The position numbers were made by a program, and so were the translations under genes. From Pseudomonas urmiensis (GTDB lineage: Bacteria; Pseudomonadota; Gammaproteobacteria; Pseudomonadales; Pseudomonadaceae), in assembly GCF_014268815.2 (NCBI RefSeq), contig NZ_JABWRE020000001.1, positions 1,989,001 to 2,053,000 on the forward strand: 64,000 nucleotides of DNA, written 5' to 3'. Below, in pieces: positions 42,135-50,928 of the stretch (positions within the stretch are counted from its first letter, which is position 1; each line of letters begins with the position of its first letter). Under the pieces are notes generated by a model, which saw only the letters and a list, made by a program, of their open reading frames with translations, was not told the DNA's origin and did no database searches.

Positions 42135-43067
42135 ATGGACATGCTGCATGCCATGCGAACCTTTGCCCGCGTGGTGGAGTGCGGCAGTTTCGCTGCCGCT
42201 GCCAATGCGTTGGATATTTCTGCGGCGCAGGTCTCGCGCATCGTCGCCGAGCTTGAGAACCAGCTGCAAACCCGCTTGTTGCACCGCACCACCCGCCGCT
42301 TGCGCATGAGCGAGGCGGGCGAGCGTTTTCTGCAGCGCTCGCGGCAGATCATGCTGCTCACCGAAGAGGCCATGGATGAGGCCCGCGGCGCCCACCTCAC
42401 GCCGCGTGGCCGGCTGCGCTTTCACTCCACCCACGGCTTGGGCATGTTGATGATGCCGCTGGTGGCGGCCTACAAGGCGGCGTGTCCGGAAGTGGTGATG
42501 GAGATGACCCTGTCCCAGCGCAACCCTGATCCGCTGGACGAAGGTCATGACGTGGTGCTCACCGTTGGCCGTGGGTTGCCAGACTCGCAACTGATCGCCA
42601 TCCCGTTGGGCAGCATCTACAGCATTCTGTGTGCCTCGCCCGACTACCTGGCGCGCCATGGCGTACCGCAGCGCCCGCAAGACCTGCATGAACATGTGTG
42701 CTTGCGCATGGGCGATCCGTTGTTCGAGGAAGACTGGGCGTTCGAGCAGACCCCGGACAATTACGTCATCCTGCCCCAAGACACCTTCCTGACCAATGTG
42801 GCCGATGCGATGCTGCAGGCCACTGAGCTGGGCATGGGCATCGGGCTGATTCCATATTATTCGGCGAGCAAGTCGATCGAAGAAGGGCGCTTGTGCCGGG
42901 TGTTGGCACCGCACCGGCTACGCCAGCGGGAGATTTATGCGATCTATCCGTCGCGCCATTATCTGGATGCCAAGGTGCGCACCTGGCTGGACCTGCTCAA
43001 GGAGCAGTTGCCGGTGATGTTCAAAGCCCATGAGCGGCTGGTTGATGATCCGCAGTACTGGCGCTGA
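42135..43067 (+). CDS. LysR-family transcriptional regulator
   Basis: 310 residues. N-terminal winged helix (MDMLHAMRTFARVVECGSFAAAANAL, HTH near residues 19-38, then QLQTRLLHRTTRRLRMSEAG) and a C-terminal substrate-binding domain (LRFHSTHGLGMLMMPLVAAYKAACPEV). It belongs to the CrgA/AaeR-like LTTR group judged by SEAGERFL and the GHDVVLTVGRGLPDSQLIAI region. An AAAGGAGCGG site precedes the ATG. The 120-bp spacer to the divergent DUF2790 gene is the expected operator region. The inducer is unknown. Confidence 0.9.
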   Translation: MDMLHAMRTFARVVECGSFAAAANALDISAAQVSRIVAELENQLQTRLLHRTTRRLRMSEAGERFLQRSRQIMLLTEEAMDEARGAHLTPRGRLRFHSTHGLGMLMMPLVAAYKAACPEVVMEMTLSQRNPDPLDEGHDVVLTVGRGLPDSQLIAIPLGSIYSILCASPDYLARHGVPQRPQDLHEHVCLRMGDPLFEEDWAFEQTPDNYVILPQDTFLTNVADAMLQATELGMGIGLIPYYSASKSIEEGRLCRVLAPHRLRQREIYAIYPSRHYLDAKVRTWLDLLKEQLPVMFKAHERLVDDPQYWR

Positions 43068-43074
43068 GGGTTCT

Positions 43075-43125
43075 ATCGCCGGACAAGTCGCAGCGGCGCG
43101 CTGACGCTGTGACTTGTCCGGCGAT
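43075..43125. terminator. Long inverted repeat after the LysR gene
   Basis: ATCGCCGGACAAGTC (43075-43089) is a perfect inverted match to 43111-43125, with a 21-nt centre that can itself fold. It lies 7 nt after the LysR stop; no T-run follows. It may be a REP-related element acting as a terminator. Confidence 0.55.
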
Positions 43126-43215
43126 GAGGTCTTTACCGCCGACCATTTAGGTGCCGATGGTCATGGCCAAGCCTTATGCGCTAGGTCGAAACAGAGCAGT
43201 TAAGCCAAGCCAGGC

Positions 43216-43533
43216 TCAGCGGCTGTCGCTGTCTTCACTGGTCCCGCCAGAGCTGCCTGCGCCAGTGCCGGTGGCCTCGCCGGTGTTGTTCGAGCCGCCA
43301 GTGGTGCCATCAGCGGCATCGGTGTCGGCGCCGGTATCGCTGCTGTCGTTGTCTTTGCCACCTGGGCTGTTGACGCTGCTGCCATCACCTGCGGTTTCAC
43401 CTTTGGGGTGATCGCCTGAAGAGTGATCGGCGCTGGGCGTGCTGCTGTAAGGGTCGCTGGCGGCGAAGCCGGCGGTGGAGGCCAGCCCTAAGCACAGGGC
43501 AAGCAGCAGTGGGAGAGGGCGAATGCTGACCAT
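43216..43533 (-). CDS. Secreted low-complexity Ser/Gly/Asp/Thr-rich protein
   Basis: 105 residues: a clear signal peptide (MVSIRPLPLLLALCLGLASTAGFA) followed by 80 residues made almost only of Ser, Gly, Asp, Thr, Asn, Ala and Pro, with no predicted fold and no cysteine. A GGAG ribosome site is present upstream (TACAGGAGACTC on the minus strand). Similar short acidic exported proteins are common in Pseudomonas; no function is known to me. The composition is consistent with a disordered, possibly extracellular or cation-binding peptide. Confidence 0.6.
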   Translation of the reverse strand: MVSIRPLPLLLALCLGLASTAGFAASDPYSSTPSADHSSGDHPKGETAGDGSSVNSPGGKDNDSSDTGADTDAADGTTGGSNNTGEATGTGAGSSGGTSEDSDSR

Positions 43534-43650
43534 GGTGAGTCTCCTGTAAGGATGATCTTCATGGTTTCGGCTGCGCAGGGTGGGGCAGGGTGCCCGGCAG
43601 GCGACGGGCGGTCGGGGTTATCTGTTTCGGCGTTTTGTGCTGTCAGTGCC

Positions 43651-43721
43651 GGCCTCTTCGCGGGCAAGCCCGCTCCCACAGGCTCACCGCCTGTGGGAGC
43701 GGGCTTGCCCGCGAAGAGGCC
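43651..43721. repeat. REP inverted pair (GGCCTCTTCGCGGGCAAGCC type)
   Basis: Arms 43651-43682 and 43690-43721 are perfect inverted copies of 32 nt with a 7-nt loop. They lie just downstream of the MFS gene and upstream of the low-complexity gene. Confidence 0.88.
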
Positions 43722-43755
43722 AGGACTGACCCAGCCAAAAACCAGCTGGGAACGA

Positions 43756-45048
43756 TCAAACGCGCTCAGGCGCCGGTGTCGGGGTCTGTATCTCGGCCAT
43801 CGAAGGATGCTCCTGCACCGCATGCATCAGCTCTTCGGTAGCGCGCAGCTCAGCACCGGTAGGCGAGAAGGTTGCAGTCGGCGCGAAAGGTGCCGGATGC
43901 TCCGGTGCCGGGCGTTTGCCGCGCCGCCAGAGGAAGAAGCTGACCATCGCCAGGTTGATCACTGCAAAGGCCCAGAACAGCCCCACTTCACCATAGGAAG
44001 TCATCACCGGCGAGATCGCCAGCGGAGCCATTGCCGAGCCCAGCGAGTTGATCAGCAGCAAGCCTTGGATCATCGGCACCAGCGCATCGGCCGGGGCCCG
44101 GTCGGCAGCGCTGCTGACCGCCACCGGATACAGGGCGAACACGCCACCGCCAAGCAGGAACAACATGGCCGGCAGCAGCACCGAATTGGCCGGCAACAGC
44201 ACGATCAACACCGACAGCACGGTGCACAGCGCGGCCAGCGAGATCAGCACATCCTGGCGATCCTTGCGGTCCGACCAGCGCCCCACCGGATACTGCAGCA
44301 GCATGGCGCCGAGAATCACCCAGGCCATCATGTTGCCAACCTCACCGACATCCAGGCCGATGCGTTGCAGGTACAGCGGCAGCAGCGCGTAGATCCCGGC
44401 GATCGCCACGCCCGAACCGAAGCAGCCGACCAGCCCGGTCGGGGCGATGCCCAGCAGCTGACGTGGCTTGAGCGGTTCGACCTGATCCATCAGCGGCGAC
44501 ACCCGTGGCAGGATCACGATCGGCAGCACTGACAGCGTTGCGAGCATACCGGCGACCATGTACGGCACGGTCGGGCCCCAGCCGGTGACGTCGCCCAGGG
44601 TGGCTTGGGCCAGCACGCCAGCGCCATAGAAGGCGATCATGTACAGCGCCAGCAGGCGTCCGCGGATCTTCGCGTCGCCCGCCAGCAGTAGCCAGCTTTC
44701 GATCACCAGGAACACCCCGACCGCAGCCCAGCCGTTGATCAGGCGCAGCACCATCCACCAGGTGGTGTCGTAGAACAGCCCTTGCAACAGAATGGTCGCG
44801 GCGATCAGCGAGGCGAAGCTGGTGTAGGCGCGGATGTGGCCAATGCGCAGGATCAGCCGATCGTTGAAGATCGCGCCCAGGGTCAGGCCGATGAAGTAGG
44901 CCGAGGACACCACGCCGATCATGGTCGCCGATTCGCCAGCGGTGCCCAGTTGCAGGGTGGTCAGGGAAGACATGAAACCATTGCCCAGGGCAATGATGAA
45001 GAGCCCGAGCAGGGGTGCTAGCGCCTGGGCCAGCAAACGCGGAGACAT
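43756..45048 (-). CDS. MFS transporter (YcaD-like)
   Basis: 430 residues with 12 predicted membrane helices, beginning LLGLFIIALGNGFMSSLTTLQL. The loop 2-3 motif region FNDRLILRIGHIRAY, ESWLLLAGDAKIRGRLLALYMIAFYGAG and the loop 8-9 motif GRWSDRKDRQDVL resemble the YcaD/UMF-type major facilitator group in Pseudomonas. The last 50 residues form a Pro/Ala-rich cytoplasmic tail (PAPEHPAPFAPTATF). Substrate unknown. A REP pair lies on each side. Confidence 0.85.
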   Translation of the reverse strand: MSPRLLAQALAPLLGLFIIALGNGFMSSLTTLQLGTAGESATMIGVVSSAYFIGLTLGAIFNDRLILRIGHIRAYTSFASLIAATILLQGLFYDTTWWMVLRLINGWAAVGVFLVIESWLLLAGDAKIRGRLLALYMIAFYGAGVLAQATLGDVTGWGPTVPYMVAGMLATLSVLPIVILPRVSPLMDQVEPLKPRQLLGIAPTGLVGCFGSGVAIAGIYALLPLYLQRIGLDVGEVGNMMAWVILGAMLLQYPVGRWSDRKDRQDVLISLAALCTVLSVLIVLLPANSVLLPAMLFLLGGGVFALYPVAVSSAADRAPADALVPMIQGLLLINSLGSAMAPLAISPVMTSYGEVGLFWAFAVINLAMVSFFLWRRGKRPAPEHPAPFAPTATFSPTGAELRATEELMHAVQEHPSMAEIQTPTPAPERV

Positions 45049-45106
45049 ACGTACCTCAAGGTTGGAAAAAGCAGGGTGGTGCGCAATACCAGTGAGTTAC
45101 AAGCCT

Positions 45107-45224
45107 GGGCCCGCCTTGCCGTCCTTCGCGGGCAAGCCCGCTCCCACAGGTACCGCGCCACCTTCCAGGCAAACGCTATCTCTGTGGGAGCGGGCTTGCC
45201 CGCGAAGGACCGCAAGGCGGGCCC
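45107..45224. repeat. REP inverted pair with 43-nt arms
   Basis: Arms 45107-45149 and 45182-45224 are inverted copies with a single mismatch, extended beyond the usual REP core to GGGCCCGCCTTGCC ends. Extended pairs like this are the form mobilised by REP-associated tyrosine transposases, but no transposase gene is nearby. Confidence 0.85.
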
Positions 45225-45381
45225 AAAACAAACCGACTCGAGTCTTAACTGACTGGCATCTGGCTGGGTGCCTTTTCGTAACCGGGTAGCTGCGGGCGAA
45301 GGCCGGGGCAGTAATCAGTCGACGGATCGACGGGCGAAAAGGAGGCGCGATTCTAAGCCTTGTGGAGAATTTGCCAAGAGG

Positions 45382-45414
45382 GCCACCCCTGCGACCAGAG
45401 GCCGCAGGGGTGGC
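45382..45414 (-). terminator. Terminator hairpin after the mocR gene
   Basis: GCCACCCCTGCG (45382-45393) pairs perfectly with 45403-45414 around a 9-nt loop, 14 nt beyond the mocR stop. Confidence 0.65.
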
Positions 45415-45427
45415 TTATTGCTATTAG

Positions 45428-46834
45428 TCAGACGAACGCGCGCGAGCTGCGCCGCCGATCTTCCTTGAGCAACGCGTCGATCTTGCGCAAGGCGCTGCCC
45501 AGGCTGGCCTGATCGGCCGGGCCGCCGAGCGATACGCGCACCGCATCCTGGGTCTGCGGGGCAACGCTGAACGAATCGGCACTGGCGACGTTGACCCCAA
45601 GCTCATCCAAGGCATGGGTGAACAGGTTTTGGTTCCAGTGCGCGGGCAGCGCCAGCCACAGGTGAATACCGGTGGGGTGAGTCTGCACCGGCGCCGTGAG
45701 CAAGCTGCCCGCCAGCTGCTGCCGGGCGCGCGCTTCGCGCTGAATCTCCTGCACCAGCTGCTTGGCGGTGCCGCTGCGAATCCAGTGCTCGACCAACCCC
45801 AGCAGCAGCGCCGAACAACCCATGCTCGCAGCACGCAGCCCGCTTTGCAGGCGCTCGCCGGTATCGCCCCGTGGTGGCAGGACGAACGAGGTGCGCAGGC
45901 TTGGCCACAGGCATTTGGACAGCGATGCCAGGTAGAAGGTGTTGGCGCCGCCGGTCAGCGTGGCGATGGCCGCCGGGGCGTCGTCGAGCAGGTAGCGATA
46001 GGGGTCGTCTTCGATCAGCGTCAGGTCCAGGCGCAGCACGGTGGCTGCGATCTGCTGTCGGCGGCCGATGGGCATGGTGTGCGCGGTGGGGTTGTTGAAG
46101 GTTGGGTTCAGGTACACAAGACGCGCGCCACTTTGCTGCTGGGCGCGCTCCAGTGCGTCCGGGCGCATGCCGTCGGCATCGCCCTCGACCGCCAGCACGC
46201 GCAGGCCCAGCTGGCGCGCTGCCAATAGCAGCCCAGGGTAGGTCAAGGGGTCGCAGAGCAGCGTATCACCGGGCTTCGCGCAGGACGCCAAGATGGCGAA
46301 AATCGCCGCCTGCGAGCCCGAGCACACGCTCAGCGCGCGGGTATCGAGATCGCCCAGGGCTGGTTTCAACCAGCCTTGCGCCGCTTGCAGCGCGGAGCGG
46401 GTGGTGGGCTCGTCCTGGTAGGTCGACAACGCCTCGATGCGGTTGCGCCGCAGCACATCGTCCAGGCCCTTGCCAACCAGCTCCGCCATCGCGCCGTTGG
46501 CCGGTTGCGGGGGAATGTTCATGGTCAGGTCGATGCGCACCTCAGCGCCCGGCTCGCTGACCCCGGTGACGAACGATCCGCGCCCGCTGTACGAGGCGAT
46601 CAAGCCGCGATTGCGCGCTTCGGCATAGGCGCGGGTCACCGTGGTCAGGTCGACGCCCAGTTGCGCGGCCAGGGTGCGTTGCGGCGGAACCTGGTCGCCA
46701 GACTGCAAAGAACCCGATTGTATGGATTCTGCGATCATTTCGGCGATCTGTATGTATCTTGGCCCGCCCTTAGGTTTGAAGGGCCTTATCCAGCGGGCTT
46801 GAGCTGATTCTTTCGTCTCGTCAGCGAGAGGCAT
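45428..46834 (-). CDS. MocR-type regulator (GntR HTH plus aminotransferase domain)
   Basis: 468 residues. Residues 25-95 are a GntR winged helix (YIQIAEMIAESIQSGSLQSGDQVPPQRTLAAQLGVDLTTVTRAYAEARNRGL as successive helices). The remainder is a fold-type I PLP domain: CSGSQAAIFAILAS, LVYLNPTFNNPT, LIEDDPYRYLLDD and the PLP lysine in FYLASLSKCLWPSLRTS. MocR proteins sense PLP or PLP adducts and regulate adjacent genes. It is divergent from the siroheme reductase/cio operon, and repeated AATCCATAC boxes occur in the shared spacer, so it is the likely regulator of that operon. Confidence 0.92.
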   Translation of the reverse strand: MPLADETKESAQARWIRPFKPKGGPRYIQIAEMIAESIQSGSLQSGDQVPPQRTLAAQLGVDLTTVTRAYAEARNRGLIASYSGRGSFVTGVSEPGAEVRIDLTMNIPPQPANGAMAELVGKGLDDVLRRNRIEALSTYQDEPTTRSALQAAQGWLKPALGDLDTRALSVCSGSQAAIFAILASCAKPGDTLLCDPLTYPGLLLAARQLGLRVLAVEGDADGMRPDALERAQQQSGARLVYLNPTFNNPTAHTMPIGRRQQIAATVLRLDLTLIEDDPYRYLLDDAPAAIATLTGGANTFYLASLSKCLWPSLRTSFVLPPRGDTGERLQSGLRAASMGCSALLLGLVEHWIRSGTAKQLVQEIQREARARQQLAGSLLTAPVQTHPTGIHLWLALPAHWNQNLFTHALDELGVNVASADSFSVAPQTQDAVRVSLGGPADQASLGSALRKIDALLKEDRRRSSRAFV

Positions 46835-46925
46835 GCGAATTCCTCAGGTTGTCAATCCATACGCTCAAGCATAACATGGCATACGGTTACATAGTAAATC
46901 CATACAAACGGACTGTTTATGGATT
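46720..46925. promoter_or_regulatory. Repeated AATCCATAC boxes (candidate MocR operator)
   Basis: AATCCATAC occurs as direct repeats at 46854-46862 and 46897-46905 (43 bp apart), in inverted orientation at 46720-46728 inside the mocR coding start, and as a 8/9 inverted match (TATGGATT) at 46918-46925. Direct repeats about four turns apart with extra inverted copies are typical of MocR regulator operators. Confidence 0.55.
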
Positions 46926-47002
46926 TTATTGTCAGGCACCGGAGAGGCGCAGCAGGGTTGCAACGATAAGCGCTTCTAGGCTGCCAGTCATGGAGATGTT
47001 TG

Positions 47003-49015
47003 ATGAATGACTGCCAACTGATCTGCGCCAATCGTCTCGACGATGGCGCAGTGGTCTGGCTGGACGCGGAGCACCAGTGGGTCGAGACCCTTGCACAGGC
47101 CAGTGCCTTTGCCCCGCAGCAACTCCCTGCCGCCCAGGCTGCGGCGCAACGAGCGGTGGACGCGAACCTGGTGGTCGGCCCGCTGCCCTGCGCTGCACGG
47201 CGAGTGGACGGCGTTGTCGAGCCGATCGAGTTGCGCGAACGCTTGCGTGCTCGTGGGCCATCGGTGCGCACCGATCTGGGTAAACAGGCGGCCCGCCTCA
47301 GCCCACCCGCGAGCGCTGCCCAGCCGCGCCCGGTGATCGCGGCACCGGTCGAGCACGCTGGGGTCTATCGCTACGACCCGTTCGAGCGCGACTACCTCAA
47401 GGCCCGTGCCCGCGAGTTCGAGCAGCAAGTGGCCCGGCGCCTGAGTGGCGAGCTCGACGAAGAAGCGTTCAAGGTCTATCGGCTGATGAACGGCCTGTAC
47501 CTGCAGTTGCATGGCTACATGCTGCGGGTGGCCATCCCCTATGGCACCTTGAGCGCGATTCAATTGCGCCAGCTGGCCTATGTCGCCAGCACCTACGACA
47601 AGGGCTATGGCCACCTCACCACGCGGCAGAACATTCAGTTCAACTGGCCGCACCTGTCCGATACCCCAGAAATCCTCTCGGTGCTGGCCGATGCTGACCT
47701 GCATTGCATCCAGACCAGCGGCAACTGCATCCGCAACGTCACCACCGACCACTTCGCCGGCGCTGCCCAGGATGAAGTGATAGACCCGCGGGTGCACGCT
47801 GAAATCCTCCGCCAGTGGTCCACCGACCACCCTGAGTTCACCTACCTGCCGCGCAAGTTCAAGATCGCCATTACCGGCAGCCCGATCGACCGCGCAGCGG
47901 TGCGCTTTCACGACATCGGCATCCTCGCCACGCGCAACGACCAGGGCCAGGTGGGCTTTCAGATCTACGCAGGTGGAGGGCTGGGGCGCACGCCTATTGT
48001 CGGCACGCTGGTGCGCGACTGGCTGGCCGAGCGCGACTTGCTGCGCTATGTCGAGGCGATCCTGCGGGTCTACAACAGCCTCGGGCGGCGCGACAACCTG
48101 TACAAGGCGCGGATCAAGATCCTGGTTCGCGAGCTCAAGCCAGCCAAGTTCATCGATTTGATCGAGGCGGAGTTCGCCAGCCTTCCCGCGGACCATCAGC
48201 ACCTGGAACCGGGCATCGTCCAGGCGATACACGAGCGCTTCGTCAAGCCCGCCTTCGCGGAGCTGCCCGGCATCTGTGAGGACTACCTCGATGCGCGCAC
48301 AGCCGATGCCGAGTTTGCCTTTTGGGTGCGCAACAACACCCATCCGCACAAGAAACGCGGGTATATCAGCGCGGTCATCTCGCTCAAGCCCCAGGGCGGT
48401 ATTCCGGGCGATGTCAGTGCCCAAGAGATGCTGCTGATCGCCGACTTGGCCGAAGCCCATTCGCTCAATGAGATCCGCGTGTCCCATGAGCAGAACCTGG
48501 TCTTGCCGCATGTGCGCCTCAGTGAGCTTTACCAGGTCTGGCAAGCCCTGCGCGGCGCCGGCCTGGCTACGGCCAACGTCAACCTGATCTCCGACTCGAT
48601 CGCTTGCCCAGGCATGGACTACTGCAGCTTGGCCACGGCCCGTTCGGTGCCGGTGGCCCAGCGCATCGCGCAGCGTTTCGATGAGGCCCAGCAGCGTGAG
48701 ATTGGCGAGCTCAAGCTCAACGTGTCCGGCTGCATCAACGCCTGTGCCCACCACCATGTCGCCCACATCGGCATTCTCGGCCTGGACAAGGCCGGGCATG
48801 AAAACTACCAGATCACCCTCGGCGGCAGCGCGGCAGAGGATGCCGCGGTGGGCACCATCCTTGGCCGCTCGGTGAGCTATGAGGCGCTGCCAGAAGTAGT
48901 CGAGGCGATTGTCGCGATCTACCTGCGCGAACGGGTCGAGGGCGAGCGCTTCCTGGATACCTACCGCCGCGTCGGCATCGATGTGTTCAAGGAGGTGTTG
49001 CGTGACGCTCATTGA
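47003..49015 (+). CDS. DUF2849-CysI fusion: siroheme sulfite/nitrite reductase
   Basis: 670 residues. ATG 47003 has GGAG 7 nt upstream. Residues 1-100 are a DUF2849-like domain (ICANRLDDGAVVWLDAEHQW, LRARGPSVRTDLGKQA). Residues 115-670 form a complete ferredoxin-type sulfite/nitrite reductase: NGLYLQLHGYMLRVAIPYG, GYGHLTTRQNIQFNWP, TSGNCIRNVTTDHFAG, and the siroheme/4Fe-4S cysteines in CPGMDYC (535, 541) and CINAC (577, 581). DUF2849 is usually a separate gene beside cysI. Being in an operon with cioAB and DUF934, it may serve nitrite, sulfite or cyanide-related metabolism instead of routine cysteine synthesis. The physiological substrate is not resolved. Confidence 0.88.
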   Translation: MNDCQLICANRLDDGAVVWLDAEHQWVETLAQASAFAPQQLPAAQAAAQRAVDANLVVGPLPCAARRVDGVVEPIELRERLRARGPSVRTDLGKQAARLSPPASAAQPRPVIAAPVEHAGVYRYDPFERDYLKARAREFEQQVARRLSGELDEEAFKVYRLMNGLYLQLHGYMLRVAIPYGTLSAIQLRQLAYVASTYDKGYGHLTTRQNIQFNWPHLSDTPEILSVLADADLHCIQTSGNCIRNVTTDHFAGAAQDEVIDPRVHAEILRQWSTDHPEFTYLPRKFKIAITGSPIDRAAVRFHDIGILATRNDQGQVGFQIYAGGGLGRTPIVGTLVRDWLAERDLLRYVEAILRVYNSLGRRDNLYKARIKILVRELKPAKFIDLIEAEFASLPADHQHLEPGIVQAIHERFVKPAFAELPGICEDYLDARTADAEFAFWVRNNTHPHKKRGYISAVISLKPQGGIPGDVSAQEMLLIADLAEAHSLNEIRVSHEQNLVLPHVRLSELYQVWQALRGAGLATANVNLISDSIACPGMDYCSLATARSVPVAQRIAQRFDEAQQREIGELKLNVSGCINACAHHHVAHIGILGLDKAGHENYQITLGGSAAEDAAVGTILGRSVSYEALPEVVEAIVAIYLRERVEGERFLDTYRRVGIDVFKEVLRDAH

Positions 49016-49487
49016 TCGTAACGGCCTGCCGGTTACAGACCCGTGGCTGTATCAACAACAAGACGCCCCCTTGGTGTTGGCCGAACGCTGCGTGATTCGC
49101 CTTGAGCAATGGGACGAATACCTCAGCCAATTCGGCGCGCCTGCCCAAGGTGTGCGGATCAGCGGCGAGCAGGATCCCGCTGGCGTGCTGGCGCTACTGG
49201 CCCAGCTCGAAGTGATCGTCATCGACTTTGCCAAGTCGCGCGACGGTCGCGGCTTTACCCTTGCGCGCCTGTTGCGCGACCGGCACGCCTTCGCTGGCGA
49301 TTTGCGTGCCGCCGGGCCGTTGCTGCCCGATCAGTTCTCGATGTTGCTGCAGTGCGGCTTCACCAGCCTGCTGGCCCCGGCCACGGTGCCGCTGGTTCGC
49401 TGGCAAGACGCCGCCAGGGCCCGCCTGCAAGCCCAGGCCCGGCCGCGCACGCTGCTCGAGCGCCTTTCCCTAAGTAATGAGGCATAA
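49002..49487 (+). CDS. DUF934 protein, siroheme reductase partner
   Basis: 161 residues. GTG 49002 is chosen: AAGGAGG lies 6 nt upstream and the start overlaps the reductase stop by 14 nt. VLAERCVIRLEQWDEYL, VIVIDFAKSRDGRGFTLARLLRDR and GPLLPDQFSMLLQCGF are the conserved DUF934 blocks. DUF934 genes almost always follow cysI-type reductases and are thought to help in electron delivery or assembly. It links the reductase to the oxidase genes that follow after 2 nt. Confidence 0.9.
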   Translation: MTLIDRNGLPVTDPWLYQQQDAPLVLAERCVIRLEQWDEYLSQFGAPAQGVRISGEQDPAGVLALLAQLEVIVIDFAKSRDGRGFTLARLLRDRHAFAGDLRAAGPLLPDQFSMLLQCGFTSLLAPATVPLVRWQDAARARLQAQARPRTLLERLSLSNEA

Positions 49488-49489
49488 CC

Positions 49490-50914
49490 ATGTTCAGCCT
49501 GACAGCCTTGGAGCTGGCACGTATTCAGTTTGGCTTCACCGTGACCTTCCACATCATCTTCCCGGCCATCACCATCGGCCTGGCCTCGTTCCTCGCGGTC
49601 CTCGAGGGCCTGTGGCTGTGGAAGAAAGACAACGCCTACCTTGACCTGTACCACTTCTGGTCGAAGATCTTCGCCGTCAACTTCGCCATGGGCGTGGTTT
49701 CGGGGCTGGTCATGGCCTATCAGTTCGGCACCAACTGGAGTTTCTACTCGCAGTTCGCCGGCAGTATCACCGGACCGCTGCTGACCTATGAGGTGCTCAC
49801 GGCATTCTTCCTCGAGGCCGGTTTCCTGGGCGTCATGCTGTTCGGCTGGAACAAGGTCGGGCGCGGGCTGCACTTCTTCGCCACGGCCATGGTCGCCGTC
49901 GGCACGATGATCTCGGCGACCTGGATCCTGGCGTCCAACAGCTGGATGCAGACGCCCCAGGGGCATGAGGTGATCAATGGCATCGTGGTGCCGGTGGACT
50001 GGTTGGCGATCATTTTCAATCCGTCGTTCCCTTACCGCCTGGCGCACATGGTCACCGCAGCGATGCTGTCGACCGCACTGTTCGTCGGCGCCTCGGCTGC
50101 CTGGCACATGCTGCGCGGTACGCGCACGCCAGCGGTCAAGCGGATGTTCTCCATGGCCATGTGGATGCTGCTGTTCACCGCGCCCTTGCAGGTGGTGATC
50201 GGCGACATGCATGGCCTCAACACGCTCAAGCACCAGCCGGCGAAAGTGGCGGCGATGGAAGGCCACTGGAGCAATACCCCGGGTGAAGGCGTGCCGCTGA
50301 TTTTGTTCGGCATCCCCGACATGCAGGCGGAAACCACCCACTACAAGATCGAGATCCCCAATCTTGCCAGCCTGATCCTGACTCACAGTTTGAACGGTCA
50401 CATCCCGGCACTGAAGGACTTCCCGCCTGAGGACCGGCCCAACGCAACCATCGTGTTCTGGTCGTTCCGAGTCATGGTGGGCTTAGGCGTGCTGATGGTC
50501 GTGCTTGGCTTGTGCGGCGCCTGGTTGCGCTGGCGGCACCGGTTGTATGAGTCCAAGGCGCTGGCGCGTTTCGCGCTGTGGATGGGGCCATCCGGGCTGG
50601 TGGCGCTGCTCGCAGGCTGGTACGTCACCGAGATCGGGCGTCAGCCGTGGGTGGTGTATGGGCTGATGCGCACCAAGGATGCGGTGTCCAACCACTCGGC
50701 CATGACCCTGTCGGTTGGCCTGGTGGTGCTGGTGGTGATGTACCTGGGCATTTTCGGCACCGGCATCGTGTACATGCTGCGCCTGGTTGGCAAAGGCCCG
50801 CAGGAGCATGAGCACCATGAGCTGGAGGCTGAAATCACGGCCAACCAGCGACCGGCGCGGCCGCTGTCGGCGGTCGATGAGTCGCTGTATTCCACCACCC
50901 CTAAGAACCACTGA
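49490..50914 (+). CDS. cioA: Cyanide-insensitive bd-type oxidase subunit I, CioA
   Basis: 474-residue membrane subunit carrying hemes and the quinol site. ARIQFGFTVTFHIIFPAITIG contains the conserved heme-ligand His of helix I; GLVMAYQFGTNWSFYSQFAGSITGPLLTYE is the conserved second helix region. Later LNTLKHQPAKVAAMEGHW marks the Q-loop start. The Q-loop is short compared with E. coli CydA (474 versus about 520 residues), the hallmark of CioA. It oxidises ubiquinol with O2 and resists cyanide. Co-transcribed with cioB and a mini-subunit. Confidence 0.93.
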   Translation: MFSLTALELARIQFGFTVTFHIIFPAITIGLASFLAVLEGLWLWKKDNAYLDLYHFWSKIFAVNFAMGVVSGLVMAYQFGTNWSFYSQFAGSITGPLLTYEVLTAFFLEAGFLGVMLFGWNKVGRGLHFFATAMVAVGTMISATWILASNSWMQTPQGHEVINGIVVPVDWLAIIFNPSFPYRLAHMVTAAMLSTALFVGASAAWHMLRGTRTPAVKRMFSMAMWMLLFTAPLQVVIGDMHGLNTLKHQPAKVAAMEGHWSNTPGEGVPLILFGIPDMQAETTHYKIEIPNLASLILTHSLNGHIPALKDFPPEDRPNATIVFWSFRVMVGLGVLMVVLGLCGAWLRWRHRLYESKALARFALWMGPSGLVALLAGWYVTEIGRQPWVVYGLMRTKDAVSNHSAMTLSVGLVVLVVMYLGIFGTGIVYMLRLVGKGPQEHEHHELEAEITANQRPARPLSAVDESLYSTTPKNH

Positions 50915-50928
50915 CGGGAGCGTCTTTC

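Larger units (their letters stand above)
45049..45427. other. Intergenic stretch with REP pair and terminator
   Basis: This 379-bp gap between the MFS and MocR genes has no supported gene. It holds the REP pair at 45107-45224, the MFS upstream region, and the hairpin at 45382-45414. Confidence 0.7.

Noticed and set aside
46988..49012. 674-codon minus-strand frame opposite the siroheme reductase
   Set aside because: No family features; the plus-strand reductase has all siroheme cysteines and a good ribosome site.
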